A stretch of 64,000 bases of DNA from the NCBI RefSeq assembly GCF_021390245.1, contig NZ_JAJUXH010000001.1, forward strand, positions 682,001-746,000. The letters run 5' to 3'. The position numbers and the translations under genes are program-made. Below, in pieces: positions 44,201 to 51,832 of the stretch. The DNA is from Dyadobacter sp. CY323 (GTDB lineage Bacteria; Bacteroidota; Bacteroidia; Cytophagales; Spirosomataceae). A model generated the notes under the pieces. It was given only the letters and a program-made list of their open reading frames with translations. It was not told the DNA's origin and did not search any database. The first letter of the stretch is position 1. Every line of letters begins with the position of its first letter.

Positions 44201-44548
44201 GTTTATCTGAACCACTGGACGCCGTCGAACCAAACGGCAAAATATCCGGCGCTCAGTACGACAACGAGAGTCAACGTATCGGATCGATTTGTCGAAAACG
44301 GATCCTATATGCGGTTGAAAAACATTCAGTTGGCCTATAATTTCCCGATCCAAAAATGGGGTGTGAAGTGGGTCCAGAATGTTCAGCTGTATGCCAGCGC
44401 ACAAAATCTGCTGACATTCACGAAGTACTCCTGGTGGGACCCTGAGGTTAATTCAAGCGGCGGCTCCAACTCGACGGCACAAGGCTTCGACCAGTTTAGC
44501 TACCCCACGTCCAAGTCGGTGACGTTCGGTCTCCGTGCCGGATTTTAA
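41228..44548 (+). CDS. SusC-family TonB transporter with STN signalling domain
   Basis: A 1106-residue protein. After an N-terminal signal region (to about residue 45, ASAISQ) it has an STN domain (about 52-118, EQVIKMIKKRSGYLFMYNN), a carboxypeptidase-regulatory-like domain (136-210), then EEIVVVGYGTVRKSDLTGSIS, a plug (VVDGFPLSG, IEILKDASATAIYGSRGANGVV) and a barrel ending SVTFGLRAGF. STN contacts FecR, so this transporter also senses its substrate. Paired with the SusD gene 45 bases downstream. Confidence 0.95.
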   Translation: MKIKLRCKNGRRLRLIPSKILFTMKLSALLLTIACMQVSASAISQKISLSVERAPMEQVIKMIKKRSGYLFMYNNELLKKAKPVTVNISEGTIQQVLEQCFDNQPLTYELLDKTIVVKPKVQKVSVEEPAADARKLEVKGRVSDEKGGGLPGVSIVLKGTQRGTTTDINGNYQLEVDDSEAVLIFSFVGYLSRELKVGAQASLDVTLAVDDKALEEIVVVGYGTVRKSDLTGSISQIKAKELNSYPSTNVLQALSGRSAGVQVLQNTGAPGAPVSVRVRGTNSIQGSNEPLYVVDGFPLSGSNPTVLNNADIENIEILKDASATAIYGSRGANGVVLITTKRGKAGQTRVDFETSYSSQVLRKKLDMMNAREYATFYNEQAANDNLKPYFTQQQIDGFGDGFDWQDFAFQRAPMKTTALNVSGGTEKTQFALSGSIFNQEGIIRNSDYNRYSLRANVNHAISSKLTVNFTGTLTRVKSDAQNSQGGNRGGSLIAGVVSAPPILNPYNEDGTYRVFGTAYSFINAQLINPINFLNEQSSRTKGNRILANTAVIYNPIPELTVKISGGIENADDRADSYTTNSFINSQGSASVSTSQFTSLLSENTISYNKIIAQKHSVSAVVGVTYQDFVSTGLTGSGIGFLSNTSQTHDLAAANTPGIPGSSYSKSSLLSYLGRVNYAFDSRYLATASFRVDGSSKYSEGNKWGYFPSAALAWRISNEAFLKDNTFISDLKLRLSWGLTGSQAIGPYATLNQLLSGKTVFDDALFTTYAPGTVLPGNLKWETTEQRDIGIDVGILRNRVNITADYYHKNTRDLLNTVQLPSSLGFNSTIQNIGEVQNKGFELGVNGNIFHGAFRWDLGGNISLNRNKVIKLYGGQDILGGFVDINTITDTRNILREGQPMGRFWGYIENGYDEKGKIKYQDVNNDGTITVLDKTYIGNPNPVFIYGLNSNMSFKNFDLTIFIQGTQGNDILNTSSINNTVDYSNGLNMPREVYLNHWTPSNQTAKYPALSTTTRVNVSDRFVENGSYMRLKNIQLAYNFPIQKWGVKWVQNVQLYASAQNLLTFTKYSWWDPEVNSSGGSNSTAQGFDQFSYPTSKSVTFGLRAGF

Positions 44549-44593
44549 CACACCGTCCTGACTCAATTCTGATCATTCATATTGAACAAAGAC

Positions 44594-46075
44594 ATGAAAA
44601 AACCATTCATTTTATCCGTCCTGAGGCCATTTGTAAGTAAACTAGTTTTAATGGCGCTGCCGCTTATTTTTCTTTCATCCTGTGAAGAAGTGTTAAAAGA
44701 AGAAACCAAATCGCTGGCGGTCGAAACCTTTTACAACACCACTGCGGAGGTGGAAGCGGCAACCAATGCCATTTACACGCCGCTCCGCAGCAACAATACC
44801 AGTGGAATGGGGGTTTACATCGCCGTTCTCGAAGCGCATATAGACTATGCCTATGGCAGGGGCAGTTACACGGTGCTCAACAATTTCCAGGGCCTGGACA
44901 ATGTCAACGTAAGCCGCACGGCGGGGGCCTGGGAGGGATTTTACCTGAGTATCCGCAATGCGAATCTGGTGATCAAAAACGCGCCGAACGGGAAAGCGAT
45001 CAGTCCGGCCAACATCGCGAAGTTCGTGGCGGAGGCTAAGTTCCTTCGTGCGTTCAACTACTTTCATCTGGTCAGAAACTGGGGTGCCGTGCCTATCCGC
45101 ACCGAGGCGAATATGACGGATGTGGATGCGAAAAGAAATTCCCCGGAAGAGGTCTATAACTTAATCCTGGCCGATTTGAAAGATGCCGAGGCGAACCTGC
45201 CTGATCAGGTGACACAGTCTGGCAGGCCGTCTAAACTCGTCGCGAAAACCGTTTTGGCCGATGTTTATTTACAATTGGGCAGGTTTGCCGAAGCAAGGGA
45301 TAAGGCTGATGAAGTCATCAAGGCCAAAAAGTATGCGCTGGTTCCCGTCAGTTCAACCGAAGACTTTCAGAAAATATTCGGCCCGGCGGTGATAACCACC
45401 TCAGAGGAAATATTTTACCTCAAATATTCACATCAGACCGGACAGGGAAATCTGTGGCCATGGCTTACCAATCACCCGGGTACCAAACTGCACGGCGGCG
45501 GCGGCGTGTACGGGCATCATAGCGACACCACCAATCCGGTATATGCCAATTGGGATAATAAAGACTTGCGGAAAGGTCAGTGGTATTCGTGGAATATCGG
45601 CATCGGGGCGACCTCGCTGTTAAACAAAAAATTCATTGACCCGGATGCAATCGGTGGGCCGGGTGCGGCGAACGATGCTCCCTTTTATCGATATGCGGAT
45701 CTTTTGCTGATTTATGCGGAAGCTGCCAGTCAGGCAGGAAACGGTCCGACAGCCGAGGCTTTGGAGGCACTGAACCAGGTGCACCGCCGGGCATACGGCC
45801 TGGCGCCGACAGCTGTTTCAGCCATTGATTTTAAACTGGCAGACTACAATGCAGCCACTTTTCTGGATTTGGTCATCAAGGAACGGGGCTACGAATTTCA
45901 ATATGAAGGGAAGCGTTGGCTGGAACTGAAAAGGACTGGAAAGGCACGTGCGATCATCCTGGCTACCAAAGGGAAAACCATCGCTGAAATGGCATTCCTG
46001 TGGCCGATAGCGGTATCGGAATTGGGATATAATAAGGCTATTGATCCGGTGAAAGATCAGAATCCGGGGTATTAG
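44594..46075 (+). CDS. SusD/RagB-family glycan-binding lipoprotein
   Basis: A 493-residue lipoprotein; signal with lipobox LIFLSSC (cysteine near residue 30). EAATNAIYTPLRS, AEAKFLRAFNYFHLVRNWGAVPI, LIYAEAASQAGN and EFQYEGKRWLELKRTG are RagB/SusD blocks, and it ends KDQNPGY. It is the surface partner of the upstream SusC. The ATG at 44594 is preferred over the TTG at 44582. A heptanucleotide tandem repeat follows its stop before the FAD oxidoreductase gene. Confidence 0.93.
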   Translation: MKKPFILSVLRPFVSKLVLMALPLIFLSSCEEVLKEETKSLAVETFYNTTAEVEAATNAIYTPLRSNNTSGMGVYIAVLEAHIDYAYGRGSYTVLNNFQGLDNVNVSRTAGAWEGFYLSIRNANLVIKNAPNGKAISPANIAKFVAEAKFLRAFNYFHLVRNWGAVPIRTEANMTDVDAKRNSPEEVYNLILADLKDAEANLPDQVTQSGRPSKLVAKTVLADVYLQLGRFAEARDKADEVIKAKKYALVPVSSTEDFQKIFGPAVITTSEEIFYLKYSHQTGQGNLWPWLTNHPGTKLHGGGGVYGHHSDTTNPVYANWDNKDLRKGQWYSWNIGIGATSLLNKKFIDPDAIGGPGAANDAPFYRYADLLLIYAEAASQAGNGPTAEALEALNQVHRRAYGLAPTAVSAIDFKLADYNAATFLDLVIKERGYEFQYEGKRWLELKRTGKARAIILATKGKTIAEMAFLWPIAVSELGYNKAIDPVKDQNPGY

Positions 46076-46100
46076 TGTGAGATCCGGGCGGCCGGTGCGG

Positions 46101-46170
46101 GATGTGAAGTGTGAGATGTGAAGTGTGAGATGTGAGATGTGAGATGTGAGATGTGAAATGTGAAATGTAC
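46101..46170. repeat. Heptanucleotide tandem repeat (GATGTGA-type), ten units
   Basis: Exactly ten consecutive 7-base units fill 46101-46170: GATGTGA alternates twice with AGTGTGA, then four identical GATGTGA units, then AATGTGA and AATGTAC. It lies in the 116-base gap between the SusD stop and the FAD oxidoreductase start. Confidence 0.9.
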
Positions 46171-46191
46171 AATATTTAAACTTTATGGGAT

Positions 46192-47649
46192 ATGGGAATT
46201 AATAATGAAGATAAAAATGGGTTTTTAGGGATGTTTAGCCTTGATCGTCGCAAGTTTTTGCGATCGGCTGTGGCTGGGGCGGGGGCTGTTGCATTGCCGG
46301 TAATGGCTTTGGGGGCTGACGAAAAGAAAGCCGGGGAGTTCAAGGAGCCGGCGCAGAATTTACGCATTAAAGATGAAGTGGATGTGATCGTATGCGGTGC
46401 CGGACCTGCCGGGGTTTCTGCGGCTATCACAGCCGCCCGCGCCGGAGCCAGGACTCAGCTTCTTGAAATACACGGTTGCCTCGGAGGCGTATGGACGGCA
46501 GGGTTATTGACTTATATTTTTGATTTTAATAAACCCGGCCTGACCAAAGAACTCAAAGAAAAGCTCGACCAGCGCGACGCCCGGCGCAACAAAATAGCCG
46601 ACCAGTTTGTATACCACCCCGATGAAATGAAATTGTTGCTGGAAGAAATGTGCGCGGAAGCCGGGGTGAAATTTAGGCTGCATACCCGGGTGGCGGCTGC
46701 TTACAAGGATAAAAAACAGCTTACCACGGTGATCACGGAATCCAAGTCGGGAAGGGAAGCGTGGAAAGCCAAAGTGTTTATTGATGCCACCGGGGATGGC
46801 GACCTCGGTGCGCAGGCGGGCAACAAATGGGAAATCGGGCAGGGCGGGGATACTTGTCCGTGCCAGCCGTTGACGCTGAACACATTGGCGGTTGTGAAGG
46901 ATCCGGCTGCTTTGAAACAGTACATTTCATTTTATGCCAATGAAGGAGATAATAAAAACTGGCATGTTCCTGCGGTGAAGGCTTTTGCCAAAGAGATCGA
47001 GCGGGCGGGCATTAGTCCTTCGTATGGAATGCCCACGCTTTTTCTGATCCGGGAAAACCTGGTGATGATCATGGTGAATCATGAGTACAACATCAAAGCA
47101 TTTGACGCCGATGAAATCACGGAGGCTACGGTGCGGGCACGTGCAGAAGTATACAGCATCGTCCGGGGGTTGAATAAACTGGGGGGTCCGTGGGAAGGGA
47201 TGCAAATTGTCGCTACGCCCGAACAGATCGGGATACGCGACGGCCGGAGGATCGAGGGGCGTTACGTGGTTTCAAAAGAGGATCTCGTTGTTGGCGCCCG
47301 TCATGCCGACGCTGTCGTCCGCCCGACTTTCGGGGTTGATATACATGCCTCGGACCGGAAAACCAATGAGGTGGAAACGATTTCACGCGGAGGTATTAAA
47401 ATGATTCCGTATGACATTCCGCTACGGGCACTGATTGCCAAAGACGTGGATGGACTGATGATGGCGGGCCGGTGTATCAGCGGGGATTTCACAGCCCACG
47501 CAAGCTACAGGGTCACCGGCAATGCCGTGGCGATGGGTGAAGCGGCTGGCGCAGTAGCGGCCATCGCTGCCAAAAGTAATCGAATGCCGCATGAGGTGGA
47601 ATGGAGCGAGGCCGCTCAGCTGCTAAGTAAACTGGGTATGCGCAGCTGA
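46192..47649 (+). CDS. Exported FAD-dependent oxidoreductase
   Basis: A 485-residue protein with a Tat-like leader: LDRRKFLRSAVAGAGAVALPVMA places the twin arginines at about residues 15-16. The mature part begins with a Rossmann FAD site (VDVIVCGAGPAGVSAAITAARAGA then LLEIHGCLGGVWTAG), has the family block FIDATGDGDLGAQAGN, and ends SYRVTGNAVAMGEAAGAVAAIA. It belongs to the FAD_oxidored family common in Bacteroidota glycan loci; the substrate is unknown, with sugar or sugar-acid oxidation inferred. Cofactor-loaded export by Tat is consistent with the leader. Confidence 0.88.
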   Translation: MGINNEDKNGFLGMFSLDRRKFLRSAVAGAGAVALPVMALGADEKKAGEFKEPAQNLRIKDEVDVIVCGAGPAGVSAAITAARAGARTQLLEIHGCLGGVWTAGLLTYIFDFNKPGLTKELKEKLDQRDARRNKIADQFVYHPDEMKLLLEEMCAEAGVKFRLHTRVAAAYKDKKQLTTVITESKSGREAWKAKVFIDATGDGDLGAQAGNKWEIGQGGDTCPCQPLTLNTLAVVKDPAALKQYISFYANEGDNKNWHVPAVKAFAKEIERAGISPSYGMPTLFLIRENLVMIMVNHEYNIKAFDADEITEATVRARAEVYSIVRGLNKLGGPWEGMQIVATPEQIGIRDGRRIEGRYVVSKEDLVVGARHADAVVRPTFGVDIHASDRKTNEVETISRGGIKMIPYDIPLRALIAKDVDGLMMAGRCISGDFTAHASYRVTGNAVAMGEAAGAVAAIAAKSNRMPHEVEWSEAAQLLSKLGMRS

Positions 47650-47699
47650 CGAAAGGTCGTAGTTCCGTTGCAAATGCAGAAAACGCATTGCAGGCAGCG

Positions 47700-48566
47700 C
47701 TACTTCTTTTCCAATGCCGGTGCGGGCGGATTACCTTCATTGAAGAAATCAATGGCAATCTTGCACAGTATGTCACCCTTTTCGTCGGGCATTTCGTGGT
47801 CTGTGTTCGGGTAAATGCATAATTGTCCTTTTTTGAGTGATTGGAAAATTTCGATGCTATGGTCGAGTTTGATCATATCACGATCTCCTCGTATAATCAA
47901 AACAGGAATGGCGATGCTGGAAAGTTTGTCGTCCGGGATTTTAATTTCTCTTGACCACGATTTTTGAGTATCCTCCCAAAACTTAACCCACTTTTCTGGC
48001 TGGGGATTCATCGCCTGATAATGCTCCAGCCAGTCTTTATCCTCTTTCACCGCTTCCACGGTGTATTCTTGCAACAGGTCGCGCGCCTCCTGGGTCAGTC
48101 CGCCCGATTTGGTATTTGAAGCACCGCTGACGACTTTTTTTATTTTGTCGGGCCTGTTTGCGGCGAGGAGCAGCGCAGTATTTCCTCCCATGCTCCATCC
48201 TAACACATATGCACTATCCAGTTTCAGAGCATCAATCAATGCAGAACAGTAATCGGCCAGAAGGTCACTACTCAGACTGTCGGCCTGCTCAGACCGTCCG
48301 TGGCCGGGAGCATCTGGCGCAATTACCCTGAAATGCGCGGATAGCCCGGGAATAACGCCGCTCAGGTTTTCAATGGACCCAAGCCCCTGGTGTAAAAGCA
48401 GCAATGGAGTGCCAGTGCCATACTCCTCGTAGTAAATCTTTGTTCCTTTTATCGTCAAATGCTGTCCGCCGTTTGAACCGTACTTAACCGGTCCTGCTGG
48501 CTTTTTTGGATTACTGCAGGAGATCAATGTGAAAATGAGCAGCAAGTAAAAATGAATCCGTTTCAT
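47700..48566 (-). CDS. Alpha/beta-hydrolase lipoprotein
   Basis: A 288-residue lipoprotein (lipobox LIFTLISCSN, cysteine about 17). The alpha/beta fold is clear: LLLLHQGLGS (oxyanion strand), VIAPDAPGHGRSEQ, LGWSMGGNTALLL with the nucleophile serine, then PVLIIRGDRDMI with the acid and NTDHEMPDE with the histidine. The ATG at 48566 gives a clean lipoprotein signal, and 48608 would not. Substrate unknown; the 3' end abuts the FAD oxidoreductase gene convergently. Confidence 0.85.
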   Translation of the reverse strand: MKRIHFYLLLIFTLISCSNPKKPAGPVKYGSNGGQHLTIKGTKIYYEEYGTGTPLLLLHQGLGSIENLSGVIPGLSAHFRVIAPDAPGHGRSEQADSLSSDLLADYCSALIDALKLDSAYVLGWSMGGNTALLLAANRPDKIKKVVSGASNTKSGGLTQEARDLLQEYTVEAVKEDKDWLEHYQAMNPQPEKWVKFWEDTQKSWSREIKIPDDKLSSIAIPVLIIRGDRDMIKLDHSIEIFQSLKKGQLCIYPNTDHEMPDEKGDILCKIAIDFFNEGNPPAPALEKK

Positions 48567-48649
48567 GCGCGATGCCGTAAAGTGATTATGAAAGTACGAT
48601 AATCCCATGTACGCAGCTCTGAGCAGATACGTTGCCGAGTCACCTTTGG

Positions 48650-50125
48650 TCAGGGTTTTTGCACCACGAATTCAAAGTCGATAAGTCTTTTCCCGACAGG
48701 AGTTCCCATTGCCAGGGGAATCGGGTGGATCTCAACGCTGTCCGACCGAACCAGGCCGCTTTTTGCTAATTTTTCCTGGGATGTAACTAAAAGCGCACGG
48801 TTAAAGAGCTGACCCTTCTTCACATCTAATAGTGGCCTCAACTGATCCAGTTGCAGCTTCGCGCCGTTCTTGACTGTCAAGGTAACGTTGTTGACCCAGG
48901 CGCGTTCTCCTTCCTGGACATTCACGGTCAATTCAACTGTATTCCCAACGTGCTTTTCTGAAATTTCGGTGCGGAAGAACAGGTAGCCATTATTCATGTA
49001 AAGATTGGTTACGGATTCTGCACGTGTTCCGCGATTCATAGCATCCTCGAAAACGCGGTGGTCATAGAGGTCTCCCGTCTTAATGCCTAACAACTTATTA
49101 AGCTCACTGTCTGAATGGGCGTGATTACCCACCCACGTAATTTTGGAGATGACGGGCGCAGAAGCCGGAGGGGTACTTACAGCCTGTTGGTCGGTATGCG
49201 CATTTTGATCTTCATCCACGCAGGCAGTCAGGAACATTGCCGCTGCGACGGTGGGAACTAGTAAAAGCAATTTGAAACGTTCCATATAATTTGTTCTGGG
49301 TTTATTTAACATGACTATTCGGCGAAAGAATTGAGAATTGGAAAAAGGCTGTGCAAGACGGTTAGTCGATGCACCCGAAGCCAGACTAACTAGGAGCTGC
49401 TGGTAATCGGTAACCTCGCGACGTCCGGCTAACGCCCATTGGTCGGCAAGAAATTCGTGAACATCCCGCAGGTACCTGGATAACTTTCCGGCAAATGGGT
49501 TAAACCAGAAAATAATTGTGACGATTTCGAAAAAAATATTGTCGACACTATGTTTTTGTAACACGTGTGCTTCTTCGTGACGACGCACCGTAGCTAACTG
49601 TTCCGCTGATAACGAGAGAGTATGGACGTGAAGGAAAATGTCACGGCCAAATGAAAAAGTGGGTAGCCGACTCTGTGCCCATACGTTAGAAATGTCACGG
49701 GTTATTAACTCCGCTTCGTTTTTAATCCCGCGTAACTGTGCGAAAGTTTTTAACGAACGGACCAGCATGAACGCAACACCTGCCCAGTAAACGAGCGCAA
49801 CAGTCAGCCTAATCCATTCAAAAGGTTGCTGAGAATTCACCGCAACTGCATTAACACCAGTTTCCGGCGGCGCATCATCAGGAAATGGGTACAGGTTGAA
49901 TACCAGGCTCTGGCTGTAATCTTCCGAGGTAAATAGTGGCCCCACTACATCTGATGATATCAAAGGCAGCGCCAGGCAAGCACAGGTGCCGGCAATCAGT
50001 ATCCAGCGATTTAATGCAAAAAAGGTCCATGTCCGAAAGAAGCACGAGTACACAACCCACAGCAGCAGCATCGAGAGAGAGGCGCTCAGCAGCCACGTGA
50101 AAAACGCTTTATCACTTAGTATCAT
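48650..50125 (-). CDS. BlaR1-like M56 metallopeptidase with POTRA-like C-terminus
   Basis: A 491-residue membrane protein. Four N-terminal membrane segments (to about residue 130) are followed by a zinc peptidase site H183EEAH187 and the downstream FLADQWAL acidic block, then another hydrophobic stretch (LLLLVPTVAAAMFLTACVDE, about 290-305). Residues 340-491 read ITWVGNHAHSDSELNKLLGIKTGDLYD and a second similar unit (VTLTVKNGAKLQLDQLRPLLDVKKGQLFN), strongly resembling POTRA repeats of BamA/FtsQ-type proteins. M56 proteins sense a signal and destroy the BlaI repressor; the usual penicillin-binding sensor is absent here. Its start overlaps blaI by 14 bases. Confidence 0.82.
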   Translation of the reverse strand: MILSDKAFFTWLLSASLSMLLLWVVYSCFFRTWTFFALNRWILIAGTCACLALPLISSDVVGPLFTSEDYSQSLVFNLYPFPDDAPPETGVNAVAVNSQQPFEWIRLTVALVYWAGVAFMLVRSLKTFAQLRGIKNEAELITRDISNVWAQSRLPTFSFGRDIFLHVHTLSLSAEQLATVRRHEEAHVLQKHSVDNIFFEIVTIIFWFNPFAGKLSRYLRDVHEFLADQWALAGRREVTDYQQLLVSLASGASTNRLAQPFSNSQFFRRIVMLNKPRTNYMERFKLLLLVPTVAAAMFLTACVDEDQNAHTDQQAVSTPPASAPVISKITWVGNHAHSDSELNKLLGIKTGDLYDHRVFEDAMNRGTRAESVTNLYMNNGYLFFRTEISEKHVGNTVELTVNVQEGERAWVNNVTLTVKNGAKLQLDQLRPLLDVKKGQLFNRALLVTSQEKLAKSGLVRSDSVEIHPIPLAMGTPVGKRLIDFEFVVQKP

Positions 50126-50489
50126 CGCCTGTTTTTGTTTGTTTTATTTGCTTTATGGCTTCTTCAATTTCTTCCGCAGAAAGATCCCGTTCTTCCAGCA
50201 TGAACGAGAGAACATTGCCTGAGGCACCGTCAAAATAATTGGCAACAAAATTCCTGAACGTGAAGCTGCGGTAGCTCAGTTTAGAAATGAGCGGAAAGTA
50301 CTCGTGCGTTTTTCCATAGGCTTTGTGATCTACAAAACCTTTTTTTTCCAGGATGCGAATGAGTGACGATATCGTGTTGTACGGCGGGGCAGGTTCTCCC
50401 ATTCGGTCGATAACATCCTTTACAAACCCGCGCTTGATATCCCACAGAATTTGCATTACCCGTTCTTCTGTTTTTGTCAATGCTTCCAT
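50112..50489 (-). CDS. BlaI/MecI-family repressor
   Basis: A 125-residue winged-helix protein: LTKTEERVMQILWDIKRGFVKDVIDRM and TISSLIRILEKKGFVDHKAYGKTHEYFPL are the BlaI family blocks. These dimeric repressors are cleaved by the M56 partner when the inducer is sensed. The downstream M56 gene overlaps it by 14 bases. A large symmetric element upstream (50501-50560) is the likely operator, implying autoregulation. No beta-lactamase lies adjacent, so the regulon may concern envelope stress instead. Confidence 0.9.
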   Translation of the reverse strand: MEALTKTEERVMQILWDIKRGFVKDVIDRMGEPAPPYNTISSLIRILEKKGFVDHKAYGKTHEYFPLISKLSYRSFTFRNFVANYFDGASGNVLSFMLEERDLSAEEIEEAIKQIKQTKTGDDTK

Positions 50490-50500
50490 GCATGAAAGAT

Positions 50501-50560
50501 ATAACGTACTTTTCAGTTTTACAACTATTTTATCAGTTATAAAACGGAATGATACGTTAT
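50501..50560. promoter_or_regulatory. Concentric dyads upstream of blaI (candidate operator)
   Basis: The outer pair ATAACGTA (50501-50508) / TACGTTAT (50553-50560) and the inner pair GTTTTACAACT (50516-50526) / AGTTATAAAAC (50535-50545, one mismatch) share exactly the same centre at 50530.5, 12 bases upstream of the repressor start for the nearer edge. Confidence 0.65.
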
Positions 50561-50562
50561 GA

Positions 50563-50616
50563 GTTCAGGTTGGTTTTAAATCACATTTCTAAATGCGATT
50601 TAAAACCAACCTGAAC
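50563..50616. terminator. Long hairpin between the DeoR and BlaI-like genes
   Basis: GTTCAGGTTGGTTTTAAATC (50563-50582) is perfectly complementary to 50597-50616, and the short loop also pairs (CATTT/AAATG). It lies 36 bases past the DeoR stop, likely terminating that transcript, although no T-tract follows on the minus strand. Confidence 0.6.
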
Positions 50617-50651
50617 AAAAGAATAATGACGTTTAACGATGAGAAAGCTGT

Positions 50652-51416
50652 TTAGCTATGGGCGATGATCACCTCCACATTGTGCTGCTTCAGCATTTTG
50701 ATATCAGCTTCTTCGATCTTGTCGTCGGTGACGACTTTGTTGATCTTATCAAAACCGCAGATAAAAGCCAGACCTGATTTTTTGAATTTGGACGAATCGG
50801 TAACGATGATCACCTCTTCGGCGATATCGATCATGATCTGGTTGAGGTAAGCTTCCTCCATATAATGTGTAAAAACGCCGGTATTCGCCTTAATGCCGTC
50901 GATCCCCAAAAAAAGCTTGTTGCAGTATAATTGTTTGAAGTTCCGCTCGGCCATCGGCCCGACGAGGGACATGGAAAATTCTTTCAGATATCCGCCCGGC
51001 ATATATACCTGCAGATTCTCATACTGGGCCAGGTTATTGACGATATCCAGCGCATTGCTGATTACGGTCAGGTTCTTGAACTTTTCGAGGTTGTTCGATA
51101 TTTCAAAGGTAGTGGTGCCGGAATCCAGTATGATACTGTCTTCTTCATTGATCAGCGAGACAGCTTTTTTACCGATCAGGCGCTTGATGTCGTGATTGAT
51201 CTTCCGTTTTTCGGTGACTGTCAGCGCAATGTTGTTGGTTTTAAATGCCCCGCCGTGAGCTCTAACCAGCAGGTTGCTATTTTCCAGCTTATCCAGATCA
51301 TTGCGGATCGTCACTTCACTTACATCCAGCAACTCGCTCAGATCATTCACATTTACCTCACCCAACTCATCGAGTTTTTGCAATATCAGCGAACGACGTT
51401 GCGCAGTCTTTTTCAT
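50652..51416 (-). CDS. DeoR/GlpR-family transcriptional regulator
   Basis: A 254-residue repressor: DeoR winged helix at residues 5-60 (QRRSLILQKLDELGEVNVNDLSELLDVSEVTIRNDLDKLENSNLLVRAHGGA) and a sugar-phosphate-isomerase-like effector domain (ILDSGTTTFEIS, LTVISNALDIVNNL, FLGIDGI, VTDSSKF). These proteins usually respond to a phosphorylated sugar. It is encoded on the same strand after the long PUL-type operon, 131 bases beyond the ACT-domain gene, and could regulate it. Confidence 0.92.
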   Translation of the reverse strand: MKKTAQRRSLILQKLDELGEVNVNDLSELLDVSEVTIRNDLDKLENSNLLVRAHGGAFKTNNIALTVTEKRKINHDIKRLIGKKAVSLINEEDSIILDSGTTTFEISNNLEKFKNLTVISNALDIVNNLAQYENLQVYMPGGYLKEFSMSLVGPMAERNFKQLYCNKLFLGIDGIKANTGVFTHYMEEAYLNQIMIDIAEEVIIVTDSSKFKKSGLAFICGFDKINKVVTDDKIEEADIKMLKQHNVEVIIAHS

Positions 51417-51547
51417 GGTATCGACTCTTTATATTCTGTTATTATTAATTCAATGGTATTTATGACTGAAACGGCGGGCTGCTCAGGTCAGGCTGCAAAG
51501 GTAGCAACATCTGGGGAAATGGTGTTGTAAAACCAGTACTAACAGTT

Positions 51548-51826
51548 TCAGCAGGCAGTTGGTTTTTGCTCTTCCTCCGCATGAGGGAAGGCCCGGTGCA
51601 CTTCAATGATTTTTTCAATGCGGCTGACGATCAGTGTCATCATTTCTTTGGGAAATGATGCTTCCACGACGATCAGTTTCAAGTTCTCATCCCGGGTATT
51701 GAAAACCTGAATGTAGCTGACGTCGAACCTGCTCTTCCCGAACAACTGCAAAATCCTGCTCAAAACGTTATTGGTGTCGCTGGCATAGATCGAAATCCGG
51801 CATGAATCGGCACTTTGGCTTTCCAT
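51548..51826 (-). CDS. Small ACT-domain protein
   Basis: A 92-residue protein. The beta-alpha-beta pattern SCRISIYASDTNNVLSRILQLFGKSRFDVSYIQVFNTRDENLKLIVVEASF fits the ACT fold as found in the small subunit of acetolactate synthase (IlvN/IlvH). The residues after it (MMTLIVSRIEKIIEVHRAF) form the last helix and strand. ACT domains bind amino acids to regulate enzymes, but no partner enzyme lies near. It begins 6 bases after the stop of the esterase gene, so it is co-transcribed with the PUL operon. A stand-alone regulatory subunit is inferred. Confidence 0.65.
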   Translation of the reverse strand: MESQSADSCRISIYASDTNNVLSRILQLFGKSRFDVSYIQVFNTRDENLKLIVVEASFPKEMMTLIVSRIEKIIEVHRAFPHAEEEQKPTAC

Positions 51827-51832
51827 CTAAAA

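Noticed and set aside
46101-46170. CRISPR-like array
   Set aside because: The units are 7 bases with no spacers and there are no cas genes.
48650-50489. BlaR1/BlaI pair as regulator of the metallo-beta-lactamase at 1-454
   Set aside because: The genes are about 48 kb apart, the peptidase lacks a penicillin-binding sensor, and no similar operator was seen near 454.
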